From an uncultured Actinomycetes bacterium (GTDB lineage Bacteria; Actinomycetota; Thermoleophilia; Solirubrobacterales; Solirubrobacteraceae), in the NCBI GenBank assembly GCA_937888775.1, contig CALAQT010000254.1, forward strand, positions 1 through 10,726: a stretch of DNA of 10,726 bases, written 5' to 3'. The notes under the pieces are model-generated. The model had not been told where the DNA came from and ran no database searches. It saw only the letters and a list, made by a program, of their open reading frames with translations. Below, piece by piece: positions 1 through 8,000 of the stretch. Both the position numbers and the translations under genes were made by a program. Every line of letters begins with the position of its first letter. Position 1 is the stretch's first letter.

Positions 1-227
1 GACATCGCAGCACCGAGGACCGGCGGGTGTGCAACGTCTCGCTGACCCCCCAGGGCTGGGCGCTGCTGGAGCGAAAGCTGGCCGCCTGGCATGAACAGTG
101 GGAGCAGAAGTTCGCCGACTTCTCCGACGAAGAGCTGGCGCTGGCGGCGCGGGTGCTCGGCCGGGTGACCGACATCTACGACGCGCTCGCGGCACCGCCT
201 GATCCCGGTCAGGTCGTGGGCCCCTAG
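1..227 (+). CDS. MarR-family transcriptional regulator, C-terminal part (5' end outside window)
   Basis: The reading frame is open from position 3, so the gene is cut by the window edge and only about 74 residues are visible. They begin with HRSTEDRRVCNVSLTPQGW, which is the wing of a MarR winged-helix domain: an acidic-Arg-Arg turn, then a beta strand and the LTPxG start of the next helix. The rest is a long amphipathic C-terminal helix pair (ALLERKLAAWHEQW, then FSDEELALAARVLGRVTDIYDAL), which in this family forms the dimer interface. The tail is Pro/Gly-rich and the stop is TAG at 225-227. MarR proteins are dimeric repressors or activators that bind palindromic operators and often respond to phenolic ligands or oxidants. 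The recognition helix and ligand pocket lie upstream, so target and ligand cannot be inferred. It converges on the patatin gene, so it probably does not share a transcript with it. The family call is firm; no specific member is recognised. Confidence 0.85.
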   Translation, partial: HRSTEDRRVCNVSLTPQGWALLERKLAAWHEQWEQKFADFSDEELALAARVLGRVTDIYDALAAPPDPGQVVGP

Positions 228-285
228 CCGAAGCCCGACGGCGCAGTCAGCCCCGCCGGCCCGCAGGCTTGGCGATCGTGGGCTC

Positions 286-1341
286 TTAGACCGTTAGCTC
301 AGCCCTGGCCCCGGCATCGCGGTCGGCCGCAACCTCGGTCAGCACGGCGCAGATCTGATCCAGCTTGTCCGGCTGGGACTCGATCAGCGTCTCGGCGTCG
401 GCCAGCAGCCGGTCCAGGTTCTCAGACGCCACGTTGTCCATCGCGGCGCTGGCGGTCGGTAGCGGGCTCTCCAGGCGGTGATAGCGCGGATTGCCGTCGC
501 CGTGCTGGCAGAGCTGCGTCAGCTGGTAGTCGACCGTCTTGGCGACTCCGTCCAGCACGACGTTGAGGATCGGACGCGCCCATTTGGCAAAGCCCCAGTG
601 CTGGGCCTCCTGATACATGATCGGCCCACCGCTGTGACCCGGCTCGCCCGGCCGCGCCTGGCCGGTCCCCACCGACACGACCTGGATCTCGACGTCGCCC
701 GGATACAGGCTGAGCGCCTCGGCGTACGCGGACACGGCGGGGTTGTTGGCAAAGACGCCGCCGTCGACCAGCGCGTGATCGCCTTCATTCTCAAACGGCG
801 GCAGCTCGGCCGGGTCGAAGTAGGTCGGAGCCGCGCTGGTCGCGCGGGCCACCCGCCACATCTCCACGTCCCACTGATGCGTCTGATCCCGAGCGTAGGT
901 TCGCTTGAAGAAGAACGGCGCCGGTCCCGAGAGGTCATAGCTCGGTATGACGACCTCCCTGAGCGCCTCCGACAGCTTGGTGTCGCCGAACTTCTCCTTC
1001 AGCAGCGCCTGCAGCGGTCCGACCGGATAGCGATCGTCGACCAGACCCTCGATCGAACGGATCCTCCAGGCCAGCGAGTTGGGGAAGATCTCCGCGCCGT
1101 GGCCCGTGTACAGCTCGACGAGCTCAGACGCGGCGAACGCCGGCTCGTGGCTACCCGGGCTCTTGGGCTTGGTGAGCCCGAGCGCGATGATCCCGCCGGT
1201 CGAGGTTCCCGCGATCACGTCGAACAGGTCGCAGATCGGCCGCTTGAGCCGCTCCTCTATCGCCTGCAGCACGTGCGCCGGGATCACGCCCCGGATCCCG
1301 CCGCCATCGATCGCCAGCACACTGAACTTGCTCTGCGTCAT
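286..1341 (-). CDS. Patatin-like phospholipase / lipid acyl hydrolase
   Basis: This is a complete 351-residue patatin-fold protein. The oxyanion-hole loop DGGGIRG is at residues 12-18, the nucleophile elbow GTSTG at 45-49 puts the catalytic Ser at 47, and DGGVFANNP at 193-201 gives the catalytic Asp193, so the Ser-Asp dyad is intact. Two further family blocks are visible: PFFFKRTYA near 142-150 and RATSAAPTYFDPA at 166-178. Members hydrolyse acyl esters of phospholipids or other lipids. I see no signal peptide or membrane segment, so it is probably cytosolic or peripheral. The start ATG (1341-1339) is chosen because AAAGGGAG lies 6 nt upstream and the family N-terminus begins here; a start near 1428 would add 29 unrelated residues. 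The stop is TAA at 288-286. The gene is divergent from recC. Some patatins are effectors of CBASS-type phage defence, but no nucleotidyltransferase or other partner is visible, so a housekeeping or lipid-turnover role is as likely. Confidence 0.93.
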   Translation of the reverse strand: MTQSKFSVLAIDGGGIRGVIPAHVLQAIEERLKRPICDLFDVIAGTSTGGIIALGLTKPKSPGSHEPAFAASELVELYTGHGAEIFPNSLAWRIRSIEGLVDDRYPVGPLQALLKEKFGDTKLSEALREVVIPSYDLSGPAPFFFKRTYARDQTHQWDVEMWRVARATSAAPTYFDPAELPPFENEGDHALVDGGVFANNPAVSAYAEALSLYPGDVEIQVVSVGTGQARPGEPGHSGGPIMYQEAQHWGFAKWARPILNVVLDGVAKTVDYQLTQLCQHGDGNPRYHRLESPLPTASAAMDNVASENLDRLLADAETLIESQPDKLDQICAVLTEVAADRDAGARAELTV

Positions 1342-1347
1342 GCGCCG

Positions 1348-1355
1348 CTCCCTTT
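1348..1355 (-). promoter_or_regulatory. Shine-Dalgarno site of the patatin gene
   Basis: Read on the minus strand this is AAAGGGAG, a strong match to the anti-SD sequence, placed 6 nt before ATG at 1341. It decides the start codon of the patatin gene against the upstream in-frame candidate near 1428. Confidence 0.7.
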
Positions 1356-1425
1356 CGCTCTGGAATGGTCGCGAGCGTACCCCGTCGGTGGCGCCGGTGC
1401 AGTTTTCTTGACGTCCCGGCTTCCC

Positions 1426-1454
1426 CACAGAACCGCCCCGGAGGCTCCTCTGTG
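1426..1454. repeat. Imperfect dyad / potential hairpin upstream of recC
   Basis: CACAGA (1426-1431) is the reverse complement of TCTGTG (1449-1454). Inside it GCC (1435-1437) faces GGC (1443-1445) across a 5-nt loop, with a symmetric 3 x 3 mismatch between the two stems. The element lies roughly 30-50 nt before the possible recC starts and about 85 nt before the patatin start. It could be an operator for a dimeric regulator or a leader hairpin. There is no T-run, so it is not an intrinsic terminator. Short dyads arise easily in GC-rich DNA. Confidence 0.3.
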
Positions 1455-1502
1455 TCGCGGCTCCCGCTGCCCGCCTAAAGGGTGCCTACCATCGCAGCTG
1501 TC

Positions 1503-4500
1503 GTGCTGCACCTTCACCGAGCCGAACGGGCCGACCGTCTCGTCGATGCGATCGGCGAACTGCTGTCTGACCCGCCCGACGATCCATTGGCGGCGGAGGT
1601 GATCGCGGTCCCCACGCGCGGGATGGAGCGCTGGCTCACCCAGCGCCTGTCGAGCCGTCTGGGCGTCTCGCCCGGCCGTGGCGACGGGATCTGCGCCAAC
1701 GTTGCCTTCCCCTCGCCGCACCGGCTCGTCGCCGATGCGGTCGCGCTGGCGTCAGGGGTCGACCCGGACCAGGATCCGTGGCGGCCTGAGCGGATGGCCT
1801 GGCGCCTGCTGGAGGTGGTAGACGAGTGCCTCGGAGAGCCCTGGCTGGCCGCCTTGTCTGATTACCTCGGCCACGGCTCCGATCCGCTGCGCCACGCGCG
1901 CCGGTTCCGCGCGGTCCGGCACCTGGCCGAGCTGTTTGACCGCTACGCCCTGTACCGGCCCGAGCTGATCGGAACGTGGCCCGGGGACGCTGCCGGAGCC
2001 GGGAACGCGGCCGGAGCCGGGAACGCGGCCGGGGTCGGGAACGCGGCCGGGGTCGGGGCCGGGCCCAACGGCGGTTTCCTCGTCGCCGACGCCGCCTGGC
2101 AGGCCGAGCTGTGGCGGCGCCTGCGCGCGCGGATCGGCCTTACCGGGCCGGCCGAGCGGCTTGCGCGCGCTTGCGCGCGGCTGTCCGAAGACCCGTCAGC
2201 GCTGGAGCTGCCGGGGCGGATCTCGCTGTTCGGCCTGACGCGGCTGCCCGCGGGACACCTGCAGGTCCTGCGCGCGCTCGCCGCCCACCGCGACGTCCAT
2301 CTCTTCCTGCTGCACCCCTCCCCCGCGCTGTGGATCAAGGTCGCCGAGGCGTTGCCCGGCTTGCCGCCGGTCACGCACCGCGGCGAGGATCCGACGGGCG
2401 AACTGCCCGCCAACCGCCTGCTGGCCTCCTGGGGCCGTGACGCACGAGAGATGCAGCTCGTGCTCGCCGCCGCCGGCGAGCACGTGGATCACCACCATGT
2501 GCTGGCACACCCGGCGGCGACGCTGCTGGCGCGGATCCAGAGTGACATCCACACCGACGGCGTTCCCCCCGGCGTCCCGTTCACCGGTCAGCTGGACACC
2601 CGCCCGCTGCTGGAGCCCGGCGACCGCAGCGTGCAGGTCCACGCCTGCCACGGCAAGGCTCGCCAGGTGGAGGTGATCCGCGAGGCGATCCTGCACCTGC
2701 TCGCGCAGGACCCGACGCTGGAGCCGCGTGACGTGATCGTTATGTGCCCGGACATCGAGACGTTCGCGCCGCTGATCCAGGCGACATTCGGCGCCGGCGA
2801 GGTCGCCTCTGATGAGGAGCACGACGAGCCCGAACGATCGGCAAACCGGCTCAGCACCGGCAACCTGCGCGTGCGCCTGGCCGACCGTTCGCTGCGCCAG
2901 ACCAATCCGGTGCTGGGCGTCGTCGCGCAACTGCTGGAGCTGGGCGAGCAGCGGCTGACGGCGTCGCAGGTGCTCGATCTGGCCGACCGCGAGGCGGTGC
3001 GCCACCGCTTCCGGCTTGACGACGACGACCTCGGCCGGCTGCAGAACTGGGTCACCCAGGCCGGGATCCGCTGGGGGTTGGACGCCGCCCATCGCGCCCC
3101 GTTCAGGCTCGACCAGCTTGAGGGTGGTACCTGGCGCTTCGGACTTGATCGGTTGCTGCTCGGCGTGACCATGACCGAGGACGGACAACGCTTGTTTGCG
3201 GGAGTGCTGCCGGTCGACGATCTGGAGAGCGGCGCGATCGACCTGGCGGGGCGACTGGCGGAGCTGATCTCCAGAGTGCAGTCCGCGCTGGACGAGCTCA
3301 GCACGCCGAAGCCGATCGACGCCTGGGCGCAGGCGATCGGCGCGGCAGCGGACTCCCTCACCAGGACGGGCGAGGGTGAGCAGTGGCAGCGCATTGAGCT
3401 CCAGCGCCTGCTGGACGACATGGTGGCGCAGGCAACCGTGGACGGCGCCACGACCACCGTCGCCCTGGCGCCGGCGGAGATCCGCGCGCTGCTGGGCGAC
3501 CGGCTGCAGGGCCGCCCCACCCGGGCGAATTTCCGCACCGGCCACCTGACCGTCTGCACGCTGGTGCCGATGCGCTCGGTTCCCCACCGGGTGGTGTGCC
3601 TGCTCGGGCTCGACGACGGCGCCTTCCCCCGCAAGGCGCCGCGCGACGGCGATGACCTGATGCTCGCCGACCCGCAGGTCGGCGATCGCGATCCCCGCAG
3701 CGAGGATCGCCAGCTGCTGCTTGACGCGCTGCTGGCCGCATCGCAACAGCTGATCATCTCCTACACCGGCAACGACGAACGCACCAACGCGCCGCGGCCG
3801 CCGGCCGTGCCGGTGGGCGAGCTGCTCGACGTCGTCGACGCCACGGTCCGTACCGGCGACGCGCGCCCGGCGCGCGCGCACGTCGTCGTGCGTCACCCGT
3901 TGCAGCCGTTTGATCCGCGCAACTTCACGCCCGGGGCGCTGGCCGGCGATGAGCCCTGGAGCTTTGACCCGGTGACGCTGGCCGGAGCCCGGGCGCTGTC
4001 GGGCCCGCGCGCGCAGCCGGGGCTGTTCCTACCGGCGCCATTGCCTGCGCCGGCGCAGGCGGCGATCGAGCTTTCGGATCTGATCCGCTTTGCCCGGCAT
4101 CCCGTGCGCGCGTTTCTGCGCCAGCGCCTTCGCGTCAGCCTCAGCGACCGCTCGGACGAAACGGAAGACGGGCTCTCAATCGAGCTCGACGGCCTGGCCC
4201 AGTGGGCGGTTGGCCAGCGGCTGCTCGACGCGCGTCTGGCCGGCGTCGACGGGAACGCGGCGATCAAGGCCGAGATCGCACGCGGCACGCTGCCGCCGGG
4301 GGTGCTCGGCAAGCCGGTGATCAACCGGATCTACCCCATCGCCTCAGCGATCGCCGACCAAGCCGCATGGCTCTCCGCCGGCGCCCCCCGGCGACCCGTC
4401 GATGTCCGCACCACCGTCGCCGGGGGCCGCTTGATGAGCGGAACCGTCGCCGGCGTGAGCGAGGACATGTTGCTGACCAGCACCTACTCACGGTTGTCGG

Positions 4501-5021
4501 CCAAACACCGGCTGGCCGCCTGGGTGTCGCTGCTGGCGCTGACCGCGGCCCATCCGCAGCGGCCGTTCCGGGCCACGACGATCGGCCGCGGGACCGACCG
4601 CGGATCGGTGGCGATCGTCCAGATCGCCCCCCTGGCCGATGACGCCGGCGAGCGGCGCCAGATCGCCGATCGCCTCCTGGCCTCATTCGTGGATCTCTAT
4701 GACCGGGGGATGCGTGAGCCGCTGCCGCTCTACTGCCTCACCTCCGCTGCCTACGCCGAGGCGGCCGTAGCCGGCCGCGAGCCGCTGGACGCAGCCCGAC
4801 GGACGTGGACGTCGGCGTGGAAGTTCGACAAGGAGGACAGGGACCTCGAGCACCAGCTGGTGCTCGGTGGCGTGCTGGCCTTCGAGCAGCTGTTCGACGA
4901 GCCGCCCCGGCCCGACGAGGCCGGTCCGGGCTGGGACGCCGCCGAGACGACCCGGCTCGGTCGTTACGCGCGCAGGCTGTGGGACGAGCTGCTGGCCCGC
5001 GAGCAGGTCACCGCCGCATGA
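1503..5021 (+). CDS. recC: RecBCD exonuclease gamma subunit RecC
   Basis: RecC is the scaffold of RecBCD. It has dead helicase and nuclease folds, splits the duplex and, in E. coli, recognises Chi in the 3' strand. The 1172 residues match E. coli RecC blocks in order: LHLHRAERADRL at the N-terminus, NRLLASWGRDAREMQ (304-318), VHACHGKARQVEVI with His383, VIVMCPDI ending near 418, CTLVPMRS then LLGLDDGAFPRK around 700-710, and the nuclease-like FARHPVRAFLRQRL with His866. No Walker A motif is present, as expected. Start GTG 1503 is preferred because it aligns exactly with the E. coli N-terminus (MLRVYHSNR); GTG 1482 would add seven residues and has AAAGGG abutting it. Residues 164-187 form a hexapeptide tandem repeat in the loop between YRPELIGTW and AWQAELWRRL, a spacer absent from E. 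coli RecC as I recall it. First gene of the operon; its TGA overlaps the next ATG (ATGA, 5018-5021). The Chi sequence cannot be predicted. Confidence 0.96.
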   Translation: MLHLHRAERADRLVDAIGELLSDPPDDPLAAEVIAVPTRGMERWLTQRLSSRLGVSPGRGDGICANVAFPSPHRLVADAVALASGVDPDQDPWRPERMAWRLLEVVDECLGEPWLAALSDYLGHGSDPLRHARRFRAVRHLAELFDRYALYRPELIGTWPGDAAGAGNAAGAGNAAGVGNAAGVGAGPNGGFLVADAAWQAELWRRLRARIGLTGPAERLARACARLSEDPSALELPGRISLFGLTRLPAGHLQVLRALAAHRDVHLFLLHPSPALWIKVAEALPGLPPVTHRGEDPTGELPANRLLASWGRDAREMQLVLAAAGEHVDHHHVLAHPAATLLARIQSDIHTDGVPPGVPFTGQLDTRPLLEPGDRSVQVHACHGKARQVEVIREAILHLLAQDPTLEPRDVIVMCPDIETFAPLIQATFGAGEVASDEEHDEPERSANRLSTGNLRVRLADRSLRQTNPVLGVVAQLLELGEQRLTASQVLDLADREAVRHRFRLDDDDLGRLQNWVTQAGIRWGLDAAHRAPFRLDQLEGGTWRFGLDRLLLGVTMTEDGQRLFAGVLPVDDLESGAIDLAGRLAELISRVQSALDELSTPKPIDAWAQAIGAAADSLTRTGEGEQWQRIELQRLLDDMVAQATVDGATTTVALAPAEIRALLGDRLQGRPTRANFRTGHLTVCTLVPMRSVPHRVVCLLGLDDGAFPRKAPRDGDDLMLADPQVGDRDPRSEDRQLLLDALLAASQQLIISYTGNDERTNAPRPPAVPVGELLDVVDATVRTGDARPARAHVVVRHPLQPFDPRNFTPGALAGDEPWSFDPVTLAGARALSGPRAQPGLFLPAPLPAPAQAAIELSDLIRFARHPVRAFLRQRLRVSLSDRSDETEDGLSIELDGLAQWAVGQRLLDARLAGVDGNAAIKAEIARGTLPPGVLGKPVINRIYPIASAIADQAAWLSAGAPRRPVDVRTTVAGGRLMSGTVAGVSEDMLLTSTYSRLSAKHRLAAWVSLLALTAAHPQRPFRATTIGRGTDRGSVAIVQIAPLADDAGERRQIADRLLASFVDLYDRGMREPLPLYCLTSAAYAEAAVAGREPLDAARRTWTSAWKFDKEDRDLEHQLVLGGVLAFEQLFDEPPRPDEAGPGWDAAETTRLGRYARRLWDELLAREQVTAA
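1992..2063 (+). repeat. 18-bp in-frame tandem repeat inside recC (about 4 units)
   Basis: The unit GCCGGAGCCGGGAACGCG occurs at 1992-2009 and again identically at 2010-2027. A variant (GGGGTC in place of GGAGCC) follows at 2028-2045, and a fourth, partly diverged copy at 2046-2063. Each unit is six codons: AGAGNA, AGAGNA, AGVGNA, AGVGAG. The reading frame is kept whatever the copy number, so slippage would only change the length of a flexible Ala/Gly/Asn linker in RecC. Confidence 0.9.
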
Positions 5022-5068
5022 CCCCCGTTGACCACCAGCATCCGCCCTTTGATATGCGCGGCGCATGA
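5018..5068 (+). CDS. 16-codon mini-ORF at the recC-recB junction, a degenerate copy of the recB start
   Basis: ATG at 5018 overlaps the recC stop as ATGA, and the TGA at 5066-5068 overlaps the recB ATG, again as ATGA. The peptide is MTPVDHQHPPFDMRGA. It closely resembles the RecB N-terminus MIDDDQQPPFDLRG: over ten codon pairs from GAC to GGC, 26 of 30 bases agree, with one extra CAT codon in the upstream copy. The two copies are in different frames, 47 nt apart. I infer a tandem duplication of the recB 5' end. The upstream copy is now either a relic or a coupling leader that hands ribosomes from recC to recB, which has no clear SD of its own. A weak AGG at 5005-5007 lies 10 nt before this ATG. 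A function for the peptide itself is unlikely, and no independent evidence of translation is visible. Confidence 0.5.
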   Translation: MTPVDHQHPPFDMRGA

Positions 5069-8000
5069 TCGACGACGACCAGCAGCCGCCATTTGATCTG
5101 CGCGGGCCGTTGCCGACCGGGGTGACCGTGCTGGAGGCCAGCGCCGGGACCGGCAAGACGTACACGATCGCAGCGCTGGCGACGCGGTACGTGGCCGAGG
5201 GCATCCCGCTGCATCGCCTGCTGCTGGTCACCTTCACGCGGATGGCCACGGGCGAGCTGCGTGAGCGGGTCCGCGAGCGCCTGGTGGGCGTCGAGCATGG
5301 ATTGCGCGAGGCGCTGGCCGGCGTTGGCACCGACGGAGCCGATCCCGTGGTCGAGCTGCTGGCCCAAGGTTCGCGCAGGGACGTGGCGCGGCGGCAAGGT
5401 CGCCTGGCCCGGGCGCTGGCCGACTTCGACGCGGCGACGATCGCCACCACCCACGGCTTCTGCCAGGAGGTGCTCGGCGGACTGGGGATCGCGGCTGACC
5501 TGGAACCCGACACCGCGTTCGTAGAGGACCTGTCAGACCTCGTCGCCGACGTTGTCGACGACCTTTATGTGCGCCGCTTTCACCGTGGCGCCGCCCCCGC
5601 CTTCGATCTGTCGCAGGCGGCCGAGATCGCCCGGGTGGCGGTGGCCAACCCCGCCGCGCGCATCGTCGAGGCCTACGGGGAGACACCGGAGATGCGCCGC
5701 CGGCTCGCCCTGGCCGCGCGCAGCGAACTGGAGGCGCGCAAGCGCCGGTTGGCCGTCATGACCTACGACGATCTGCTCACCCGCCTGGATGCATCGCTGC
5801 GCGGCGACAGCGGCCCGGTGACAGCCGCGAGGCTGCGCGCGCGCTACGACGTCGTGCTGGTCGACGAGTTCCAGGACACCGATCCGGTGCAGTGGGAGAT
5901 CATGCATCGCGCATTTGGCGAGGGCGGTGGCACGCTGGTGCTGATCGCGGATCCCAAGCAGGCGATCTATGCCTTCCGCGGAGCCGATGTGTACGCATAT
6001 CTGGAGGCCGCCCACGGAGCCGGCGGCCGAGCCACGCTGAGCGTCAACTGGCGCAGCGACCAGCCGCTGATCGACGCCTACGACGCGCTGTTCGCCGGCG
6101 TGACTCTAGGGCACGAGGGGATCGCCTACCGCCGCGTCAGGGCCGCGCTGGCCAACCAGACCCCGCGCCTGTCCGGCGCCCCGAGGAGCGACCCGCTGCG
6201 CATCCGCGTCGTGCCGCGAGAGTCGCTCACACAGACCCCGGGCGGTTTTGCCAAGGCCGACGCGGCCCGCGAGCATGTCGCCGGTGATCTCGCCGCCGAT
6301 CTGGCCGCCCTGCTGTCATCCGGCGCCGAGATCGAGCTGCGCGCGCGGGACGGGACCGCGGTCGGCCGTGAGCCGGTGCGCCCGGGGCATGTCGCCGTGC
6401 TGGTGCCGACCAACCGCAACGCCGCGCTGATCCGCACGGTGCTGGAGCAGGCGGGGATCCCGGCCGTGATCAACGGCGCGGGCAGCGTGTTCGCCACCGA
6501 CGCCGCCCGTGAATGGCTGCGCCTGCTGGAGGCTCTGGAGCGGCCGGCCTCGACGGCGCGGGCCCACTCCGTGGCGCTGACCTGCTTTCTCGGCTGGTCG
6601 CCTGCGCGAGTGGCGTGCGCGGAGGAGCTGGAGTGGGAGGACGTGCACCGGCGATTGCACGACTGGGCGCGCGTGCTGCGTACGCGTGGCGTCGCCTCAC
6701 TGCTGGAGATCGTGACGCTTGTGGAGGGGCTACCGCGGCGGATCCTGGCCGCGGTCGACGGCGAACGCCGGCTGACCGACGCGCGTCACATCGCCCAGCT
6801 GCTGCACGAGGCGGCGTCGACCGAGCAGCTGGGAACGACCGCGCTGACCGCGTGGCTGCGGCGGCGGATGGCCGAGGCCCATGACGACACCGGCGACGAG
6901 GAGCGAAGCCGCCGCCTGGACTCCGACGCCGAGGCGGTGCAGGTGCTGACGATCCACCGCAGCAAGGGACTGGAGTTCCCGATCGTCTACCTGCCGTTCC
7001 TGTGGGAGTCGAGCTTCATCCCCTCAGAGCCCCAGCCGGTGCTGTTCCACGACCCCGACGCCCATGACCAGCGCGCGATCGACGTCTCGCTCGAGGGGCC
7101 CGATTTTGACCTGCACCGCAGCTACTACCTGCGTGAGCGCCGCGGCGAGGACCTGCGCCTCGCCTATGTCGCGCTGACCCGCGCCTGTCACCAGGCGGTG
7201 ATCTGGTGGGCCGGCTCCTGGGACAGCCGCAACTCTCCCTTGAGCCGACTGTTGTTCGCACGCGATTCCGACGGCAACGTCTCGGCGGTGGGCAAGTTCA
7301 CTCCGACCGATGCGCAGGCCAGGGCCCGCTTCGAGGCACTTGCCGACGAGGCTCCCGGGCGGATCCACGTCGAGCGCTCCACGCTGCGCACGCCGGCCGT
7401 TTACCGCGAATCAATCCCGGCCCCGGTGGCGCTCGCCGCCGCTGCGTTTGACCGCGACCTTGATCTGCGCTGGCGCCGGACCTCCTACAGCGACATCACC
7501 GCCGGGACCTACGACGCCGCGGTGGCCAGCGAGCCCGACGAGTCGCTGACCTCAGACGAGCCGGCGGAGGCGGCCGCCGTGATCATCGCCGCCGCTACGG
7601 AGGGCGCTCCGGATCTAAGTGCGCCGTCGCTGCTGGCCGAGATGCCGGTCGGCGTGCGGATCGGGACGTTCGTGCACAGCTTGCTGGAGGCGACCGATTT
7701 CGCCGCTGCCGACCTTGGCGTCGAGCTGGCCGAGCGGATCGAGGGTGCGCTCGGACGGCGCACGCTCCAGATCGGCGACCCCGCCGTCGTCTGCGCCGGG
7801 TTGAGCGCCGCGATCCAGACACCGCTGGGCCCGCTGCTCGGCGGCGCCCGGCTGCGCGATTTTCGCCGCGCCGACCGGCTGGATGAGCTGGAGTTCGAGC
7901 TGCCGCTGGTCGGCGGCGACGAGCCGACCGGCTGGCTGACCCTGGGGCGGGTCGCCGACGCGCTGCGCCGGCACCTTGCCCCGGCGGACCCCTTGGCCGG

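Larger units (their letters stand above)
1342..1502. promoter_or_regulatory. Divergent intergenic region between the patatin gene and recC
   Basis: This is the only substantial non-coding stretch in the window and should carry both promoters. For the patatin gene, TACGCT (minus strand, 1379-1374) fits a TAnnnT -10 element about 33 nt before the ATG, but no good -35 is seen 17 nt further out. For recC, TACCAT at 1487-1492 fits a -10 element that would place transcription initiation close to the GTG at 1503, allowing a leaderless or nearly leaderless message. AAAGGG at 1477-1482 abuts a second possible GTG at 1482, too close to serve it as a normal SD. A TTGACG at 1408-1413 resembles a -35 box but has no partner at 16-18 nt. 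I found no actinobacterial LexA box of the GAAC-N4-GTTC type. All promoter elements here are weak inferences. Confidence 0.4.

Noticed and set aside
228..285. Possible terminator between the convergent MarR and patatin genes
   Set aside because: Only a 5-bp AGCCC/GGGCT pairing over a long loop and no T-run; not enough for a call.
286..1341. Patatin as a CBASS effector module
   Set aside because: No CD-NTase, ubiquitin-like ancillary gene or other defence partner is in the window; the neighbours are a MarR regulator and recC.
1342..1428. Longer patatin N-terminus starting at 1428
   Set aside because: The extra 29 residues do not look like the family, while ATG 1341 has a strong SD and puts the DGGGIRG loop at the usual position.
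1342..1502. SOS (LexA) box controlling recCBD
   Set aside because: No GAAC-N4-GTTC-type palindrome is present; the single GAAC near 1430 has no matching half.
478..1602. 374-residue plus-strand open frame across the patatin gene and the recC start
   Set aside because: It overlaps the well-supported patatin gene in antisense and has the Arg-rich composition of a shadow frame, with no family similarity.
2196..3896. 566-residue open frame on the minus strand across recC
   Set aside because: It lies fully antisense to conserved RecC, has a low-complexity Arg/Gln/Ala/Val-rich composition with no recognisable motif, and is explained by high GC giving few stops in the opposite frame.
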